Below are positions 59,377 through 64,000 of a DNA stretch of 64,000 bases, piece by piece (within the stretch, counting starts at the first letter, position 1; every line of letters starts with the position of its first letter). The translations under genes were made by a program, and so were the position numbers. Location: NCBI RefSeq assembly GCF_027359415.1, contig NZ_CP114780.1, positions 1,725,314 through 1,789,313 of the forward strand, given 5' to 3'. This DNA comes from Prochlorococcus marinus str. MIT 0918 (GTDB lineage Bacteria; Cyanobacteriota; Cyanobacteriia; PCC-6307; Cyanobiaceae). A model generated the notes under the pieces. It made no database searches. It was not told where the DNA came from and saw only the letters and a program-made list of their open reading frames with translations.

Positions 59377-60024
59377 ATGATTATTGTTGCCTTGGCTAAA
59401 GGGGCTTTACTGAAGGACTCCGTGGCGAGCTTTGCTAAAGCAGGATTAGACTTTTCCGGAGTCCTTGATCCAAAGAATCGTCTTTTAATGGTGCCATCTG
59501 TATGTGGACGAGCAAAAGCTCTGCTTGTGAGAAATGGAGATGTACCTGTTTATGTTGCTTACGGACAAGCTCATTTAGGAGTTGTAGGTTTTGATGTGTT
59601 GCAAGAGAAACAAATGGAAGTATCTCCTTTATTGGATCTTGGATTTGGTGGGTGTCGAATGTCTGTTGCAGTTAAATCTTCAAGTGGATATAAAAGTGCT
59701 GTAGATTTACCTCCTCATTGTCGTGTGGCTAGTAAATTTACTAGTTGTGCAAGGAGGTTTTTTTCAGATCTTGATTTGCCTGTGGAATTAGTTCATTTAA
59801 CAGGTTCTGTTGAGCTTGGTCCTTTAACTGGAATAGCAGAGGCGATTGTAGATTTAGTTGCCACTGGTAGAACACTTGAAGAAAATGGTTTGGTAGAAAT
59901 TGATCAGCTTTTTTATTCAACCGCTCGATTAATTGCTAATCCACTCTCATTACGTTTAGATGATGGGACACTTCAAGATATTATTGAAACAATTAAATCT
60001 CAATTACACACTTCTAGAAAATAA
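59377..60024 (+). CDS. hisG: ATP phosphoribosyltransferase, short form (HisG)
   Basis: This enzyme catalyses the first step of histidine synthesis. The 215-residue short form lacks the C-terminal regulatory domain and needs HisZ, which is not in this window. [19 protein letters not shown] is the N-terminus, and [27 protein letters not shown] is the PRPP-binding region. It lies 6 bp upstream of the ABC exporter gene. Confidence 0.95.
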   Translation: MIIVALAKGALLKDSVASFAKAGLDFSGVLDPKNRLLMVPSVCGRAKALLVRNGDVPVYVAYGQAHLGVVGFDVLQEKQMEVSPLLDLGFGGCRMSVAVKSSSGYKSAVDLPPHCRVASKFTSCARRFFSDLDLPVELVHLTGSVELGPLTGIAEAIVDLVATGRTLEENGLVEIDQLFYSTARLIANPLSLRLDDGTLQDIIETIKSQLHTSRK

Positions 60025-60030
60025 TTGTAA

Positions 60031-61830
60031 ATGCTTTTAAAAGATTTTTATAGAGTTAAAAGACTTGGACGTTATCTTAGGAAAGATAAAAAACGATTAG
60101 CGTTAATTGTTTTGTTGCTTTTGCCACTGTCATTTGCAGGAGCAATTCAACCTTTATTAGTAGGTCAAGCAATAAGTTCTTTAAAAGGTGAACCCACTCT
60201 CTTTTGGCTTAGTAATTTATCAACATCAAATGCAGTTAGAACTTTAATAATAGTTCTTTTTATCTCTGTACTTATTCGATTATGCCTTCAGGGTTATCAA
60301 TCTTACAATATTCAATCTGTAGGGCAAAGTTTAACTTCCAGAATTAGAAAAGATTTATTTGCTCATTCAATGAATCTCTCATTGCGTTATCACGATTCAA
60401 TGCCTGTAGGTAAGTTGTTGACAAGATTAACCAGTGATGTAGATGCATTGTCTGAAGTTTTTGGGAGTGGAGCTGTAGGAGTACTTGCAGATATTGTCAG
60501 TCTTATTGTTATTACATGCACGATGATTGCCATTGATATGAAGTTAGGAATTCTTCTTTTGGCAACACAGGTACCAGTGACTTATTTAATACTTTGGTTG
60601 CAAAAAAGATATAGAAGGGCTAACTATCGTGTTAGAGAAGAATTGTCTGAATTAAATGCGGATTTTCAAGAAAACTTGCAAGGTATTGAAGTAGTTCAGA
60701 TGTTTCGAAGAGAATCAACAAACGCTAAAAAATTTGCTCTTACTGGTAATAAATATAGAAACGCTGTAAATGGAACCATTTTTTATGACAGCAGTATCTC
60801 AGCATTTATAGAATGGGTTTCCTTGGCTGTAGTTGCTGTTGTTATTGCTTTAGGGGGATTACTTGTCACTAAAGGATCTATGGGATTAGGAACTCTTACC
60901 TCATTTATTCTCTATTCACAAAGACTGTTTGAACCTCTAAGACAACTTGCAGAACGATTTACTCAGATACAAGGAGGCTTAACCGCAGTAGAAAGAATTG
61001 GTGAATTATTAGAAGAGAAAATTGAAATAAAAGATATTAAAGAGACTAAAGATTATATAAATGAAGACCTAAATAAGTCTAAAAAAATAGATTTAGGGGA
61101 GATTATTTTTGATAATGTTAGTTTTTCATATAGACCTAATGATCAAATAATAAATAATCTTAGCTTTAAAATCTCTCCAGGAGAGCATGTTGCACTTGTG
61201 GGGCCAACAGGATCTGGGAAAACAACTGTTATTAGACTTTTATGCCGCCTATATGAGCCTCAAAAGGGAACAATTTTGATTGATGGTGTTGACATAAAAA
61301 CTATCCCTTTGACAAAGTTAAGAAGGCAAATTGGAGTAGTTCTTCAAGATACTTTTTTATTTAGTGGTAATATTGCTGATAACCTTAGACTTGACTCTTC
61401 TCTTTCCAATGAAGAACTTATTCAAATATGTGATGAATTAGGATTAGGTTCATTATTAAATAGATTCCCAAATGGTTTAAATACTACATTAAGAGAGCGA
61501 GGTGGAAATATATCATCAGGAGAAAGACAATTACTTTCTGTGGCTCGAGTAGCTATTCGTAATCCTAATATTTTGATAATGGATGAAGCTACTGCATTTA
61601 TGGATCCATCCACAGAAGCTGCTTTGCAGAGAGATTTAGATAGGCTTTTGGTTAAAAGAACAGCCTTAGTCATTGCACATCGTCTTGCAACTATTGAATC
61701 ATCAGATCGTATTTTGGTTATGAAAAAGGGCAGGCTTATAGAACAAGGTAGTCATGAAGAATTGAGAGCCCAAAGAGGACTTTATGAACAATTAGCTAAA
61801 TTACAGGAGCAAGGTCTTGCTAAATTTTAA
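60031..61830 (+). CDS. ABC transporter, fused membrane and ATPase domains (MsbA-like)
   Basis: This is a half-transporter that would work as a homodimer. The 599 residues have six predicted membrane helices (about 20-310), then the ATPase domain with Walker A VALVGPTGSGKTTVIRLL, the ABC signature NISSGERQLLSVARV, and Walker B ILIMDEATAFMD. Likely cargo is a lipid, peptide or drug, and it cannot be read from the sequence. It is probably cotranscribed with hisG and the following acetyltransferase. Confidence 0.93.
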   Translation: MLLKDFYRVKRLGRYLRKDKKRLALIVLLLLPLSFAGAIQPLLVGQAISSLKGEPTLFWLSNLSTSNAVRTLIIVLFISVLIRLCLQGYQSYNIQSVGQSLTSRIRKDLFAHSMNLSLRYHDSMPVGKLLTRLTSDVDALSEVFGSGAVGVLADIVSLIVITCTMIAIDMKLGILLLATQVPVTYLILWLQKRYRRANYRVREELSELNADFQENLQGIEVVQMFRRESTNAKKFALTGNKYRNAVNGTIFYDSSISAFIEWVSLAVVAVVIALGGLLVTKGSMGLGTLTSFILYSQRLFEPLRQLAERFTQIQGGLTAVERIGELLEEKIEIKDIKETKDYINEDLNKSKKIDLGEIIFDNVSFSYRPNDQIINNLSFKISPGEHVALVGPTGSGKTTVIRLLCRLYEPQKGTILIDGVDIKTIPLTKLRRQIGVVLQDTFLFSGNIADNLRLDSSLSNEELIQICDELGLGSLLNRFPNGLNTTLRERGGNISSGERQLLSVARVAIRNPNILIMDEATAFMDPSTEAALQRDLDRLLVKRTALVIAHRLATIESSDRILVMKKGRLIEQGSHEELRAQRGLYEQLAKLQEQGLAKF

Positions 61831-61846
61831 TTAGTATTATTGACTG

Positions 61847-62389
61847 ATGATTAGAAATTTTGGCCAAGGCAAAATAAGGACTTCAAATATATTAAAAAAC
61901 TCCTTATCAAATGCGGATTTGTTTGAAAGTTATGGAGCTGATGCATGTGAATGCCCATCTAGCCATAAAAAGTTTTATTTTGTTTTTAGTCAATCTAGAC
62001 CGCTTGACCTGATAGAACTAGAACAGTTGCTTCAATCTGTTGGTTGGAGTAGAAGACCTACTAGGCGAGTTAAAAAGGCACTGGAAAATAGTTTGTTAAA
62101 AGTAGGCTTATGGCAACATGATTCAAAGTTTCCGAGGTTAATAGGATTTGCAAGATGTACTGGTGATGGAATTCTTCAAGCTACTGTTTGGGATGTTGCT
62201 ATTCACCCTGTTTATCAAGGTCTTGGCTTAGGGAAAGAGCTGATGGCTTATTTGCTAAAAAGTTTAAAAGCTCTAGATATCGAAAGGGTTGTTTTGTTTG
62301 CTGACCCAGGAGTAGTTAGTTTTTATAAAAATCAGGGTTGGGAATTAGAACCAAAAGGGGATCGCTGTGCCTTTTGGTATGCAAATTAA
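61847..62389 (+). CDS. GNAT family N-acetyltransferase
   Basis: This 180-residue protein has the acetyl-CoA-binding motif in VAIHPVYQGLGLGKELMAYLL and a C-terminal YKNQGWELEPKGDRCAFW block. The target is unknown. It lies 16 bp after the ABC gene and is convergent with the glycosyltransferase, 14 bp away. Confidence 0.85.
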   Translation: MIRNFGQGKIRTSNILKNSLSNADLFESYGADACECPSSHKKFYFVFSQSRPLDLIELEQLLQSVGWSRRPTRRVKKALENSLLKVGLWQHDSKFPRLIGFARCTGDGILQATVWDVAIHPVYQGLGLGKELMAYLLKSLKALDIERVVLFADPGVVSFYKNQGWELEPKGDRCAFWYAN

Positions 62390-62403
62390 TATAGGTTCGC
62401 GTT

Positions 62404-63111
62404 TTAATTAATTTTTTTTGAATAATATTCTTCTGCCAACTCTTTAATACTTTCCCCTTGCCTCCACCTATATCTTAAGAAAGCATTTTTAATAGAGTTT
62501 GAAATTATGTTGCTGGAAATATATTTTCTGCTGCTAGTTGTAAGTTCAATTCCTATTCCCTTGATTTTTGTTTTTTTACTTAAACGTATAATGAGATCAA
62601 GGTCTTCCATAATATGGATTTTTTTGTGACCACCGACTTGAAAATAAAGTTCTTTATTTATTAGCAAACCTTGATCTCCATACGGTCTATGGAAAACATG
62701 ACTTCTTATGGCAATCAGAATTTCCATTAAGGACCAAATTATTCCCTTTTTATTTATTTTGAAATCGAAAAACCAGCAATATTCTTTGGTTGATTTATTT
62801 GTTATTAGAGTTTGAATTTTTTCGGGCCATTTCTTGTTCATTCTTGAATCAGAATGTAAGAATAAAAACCATTCACCTTCTGCATTTAAAGCACCCTTAT
62901 AAAGCTGGTAACCTCTATTTGCTTTTTTCGTTTTGATAATTTTTGCCCCACCTATTTGTGCTATTAATTTTGTGAGGTCTGAACTTCCACAATCAATAAT
63001 AATTAATTCAAATTCGTATGGGTAAAGGTTTAAGTCTGCTATTAGAAGAGGAAGGTTAATCGCTTCATTTAACGTAGGAATAATTATACTAATTTTTTTC
63101 ATCTCTGCCAT
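62404..63111 (-). CDS. Family 2 glycosyltransferase (TIGR04283-like)
   Basis: The 235-residue protein has the GT-A start ISIIIPTLNEAINLPLLIADL, the DXD-like LFLHSDSRM, and the family GDQGLLINKELYFQVGGH. This architecture matches the TIGR04283 enzymes found next to DUF2064 proteins in arsenosugar-type clusters. It overlaps the upstream DUF2064-like gene by 13 bp. No arsM gene is in the window, so the pathway is an inference. Confidence 0.82.
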   Translation of the reverse strand: MAEMKKISIIIPTLNEAINLPLLIADLNLYPYEFELIIIDCGSSDLTKLIAQIGGAKIIKTKKANRGYQLYKGALNAEGEWFLFLHSDSRMNKKWPEKIQTLITNKSTKEYCWFFDFKINKKGIIWSLMEILIAIRSHVFHRPYGDQGLLINKELYFQVGGHKKIHIMEDLDLIIRLSKKTKIKGIGIELTTSSRKYISSNIISNSIKNAFLRYRWRQGESIKELAEEYYSKKIN

Positions 63112-63788
63112 GGAATTAGATCACTTATCATATCAATATCATTTTTTGTATTAAGTAATTTATATTTTAAACCTTTGAGTTTGGCTCTTCTCAAAGTCTC
63201 TTTTAAAACAGTACAATTCCCCCAGTTGATACCATTAAAAGGCCAAGAAATATCTGGCTTAATAATCTTATCTGACAAGCCTATTAACCAATAACCACCA
63301 TCAATTGAAGGCCCTAATACTAATTGATTGTGATTTAAACTTTCTAGTGTAATATTTATATCTGATATTGCAAGATTAGGGAGATCGCTACCTATTATAA
63401 TAGTCTTTCTAGGCTTTTTGATATTGAAACTCCCTTTCCTTTGTGCGAGTAATAATTGTCTTTTCATTTTAATACCTAAGTTCCCTGCGCCCTGAGGTTG
63501 AATATTCTTAACCCCTTCCGATTTTGCCCAACGAAAAGCTTTTTGTTTGCCAATTCCATCTACAGCTAAAACCAATTCTATAGCGCCCGTTTTGCTTGCT
63601 TCCTTGGCAACCGCGATCGTATGTTTAGTTAATCTTTTTTGTATGTTAGCAGCTCGATTAGGTCCGATTTGGGTTGAGAGTCTTGTTTTGCAACGATTTA
63701 CAGCGGGCCATCGTGTCATTACGACAAGTATTGGCTTACGCAAATCCTGAGTATTTTCTGAAGAAGAATTGGTTTGTTTTTCAATCAA
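63099..63788 (-). CDS. DUF2064 / TIGR04282-like glycosyltransferase
   Basis: The 229-residue protein has VVMTRWPAVNRCKTRLSTQIG and IIIGSDLPNLAISDI, characteristic of DUF2064 (TIGR04282). In arsenosugar loci this family is a partner of the TIGR04283 glycosyltransferase. The start is ATG 63788, and it overlaps the next gene by 13 bp, so translation is likely coupled. Its 212-bp upstream region runs to the window end. Confidence 0.83.
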   Translation of the reverse strand: MIEKQTNSSSENTQDLRKPILVVMTRWPAVNRCKTRLSTQIGPNRAANIQKRLTKHTIAVAKEASKTGAIELVLAVDGIGKQKAFRWAKSEGVKNIQPQGAGNLGIKMKRQLLLAQRKGSFNIKKPRKTIIIGSDLPNLAISDINITLESLNHNQLVLGPSIDGGYWLIGLSDKIIKPDISWPFNGINWGNCTVLKETLRRAKLKGLKYKLLNTKNDIDMISDLIPWQR

Positions 63789-64000
63789 TAGATTATTTAG
63801 CTTCCTTTTGAGAGTTGGAAATTGATTTTAAATGGTTCTTCGTTGCATGATGTATATCTTTAATAAGCTTCTTGAAGTTGGATTCTATATAACCTTTTCT
63901 TTAAGCCCTTTATTAATCTCCCTTTAGGGAGTGATCAGGTTCAATTGGTTAGAACATGATTTTCTGATTTTAGAATGCTTCATTTGCATTAAGGCTTATA
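63789..64000. other. Non-coding stretch at the window end
   Basis: This 212-bp stretch has no credible gene within the window. CTCCC-TTTA-GGGAG (63918-63931) is a perfect 5-bp hairpin, too short to classify. The region may contain the promoter of the DUF2064 gene and the end of a gene beyond the window. Confidence 0.3.

Noticed and set aside
63918..63931. CTCCC/GGGAG hairpin at the window end
   Set aside because: Five base pairs and no T-run are too little to call a terminator.

Overview
The window looks like a low-light-type Prochlorococcus chromosome, or a very close alpha-cyanobacterium. The evidence is AT-rich and densely packed DNA, a complete alpha-carboxysome (cso) operon with form IA Rubisco, both light-dependent (POR) and dark-operative (ChlL/N/B) protochlorophyllide reductases, PsaM, Psb27, a ferrochelatase with a chlorophyll-binding tail, and the cyanobacterial alkane pair aldehyde-deformylating oxygenase / acyl-ACP reductase. 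The genus is an inference from gene content; GC content was judged by eye only. I saw no rRNA, tRNA, CRISPR array or insertion sequence.

Layout. 1-320 holds a candidate structured RNA. 322-7063 is housekeeping (priA, argB, ssb, cobK, cutA). 7071-11799 is a minus-strand run (proS, psb27, purA, a PfkB-family kinase). 11952-22255 mixes a small putative DNA-binding protein, ppa, an ArsC/Spx-like protein, lepB, a dihydroorotase-like protein that has lost its metal ligands, a double-domain histidine phosphatase, a CPBP protease and a division pair (FtsL-like protein plus FtsI). 22332-34515 holds tal, a geranylgeranyl-reductase-like flavoprotein, frr, pyrH, cobO, a chromosomal tyrosine-recombinase-like gene, hemH, ilvB, PgeF, Tab2 and an S1-domain protein. 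34577-42008 holds a creatininase-family gene, ado/aar, accA, an SDR, trpF, a site-2 protease and a lipoate ligase.

42173-47795 is a chlorophyll/photosystem block: psaM, por, and convergent to it chlN-chlB-chlL. A perfect 8-bp inverted repeat lies just upstream of chlN. 48420-57777 is the carbon-fixation block: csoS1D, then (after rdgB on the other strand) csoS1-rbcL-rbcS-csoS2-csoSCA-csoS4A-csoS4B-csoS1E-acRAF, all co-directional. These genes make the hexameric, pentameric and pseudohexameric shell proteins, the scaffold, the carbonic anhydrase, Rubisco and its assembly factor. The 337-bp leader before csoS1 carries several dyads. One of them, ATAAG-N5-CTTAT, fits the LysR-type T-N11-A rule and is close to what I remember of the cyanobacterial RbcR motif. 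57789-63788 returns to housekeeping: ridA, gloB, hisG, an ABC exporter, a GNAT, and two overlapping glycosyltransferase-type genes of the kind linked to arsenosugar synthesis.

No wholly new multigene system is evident. The most promising items are the candidate ncRNA before priA, the RbcR-like operator and structured cso leader, the chlN upstream palindrome, the cysteine-free M repeat in CsoS2, the long-tailed shell protein CsoS1E, the dead dihydroorotase homologue and the FtsL-like gene before ftsI.
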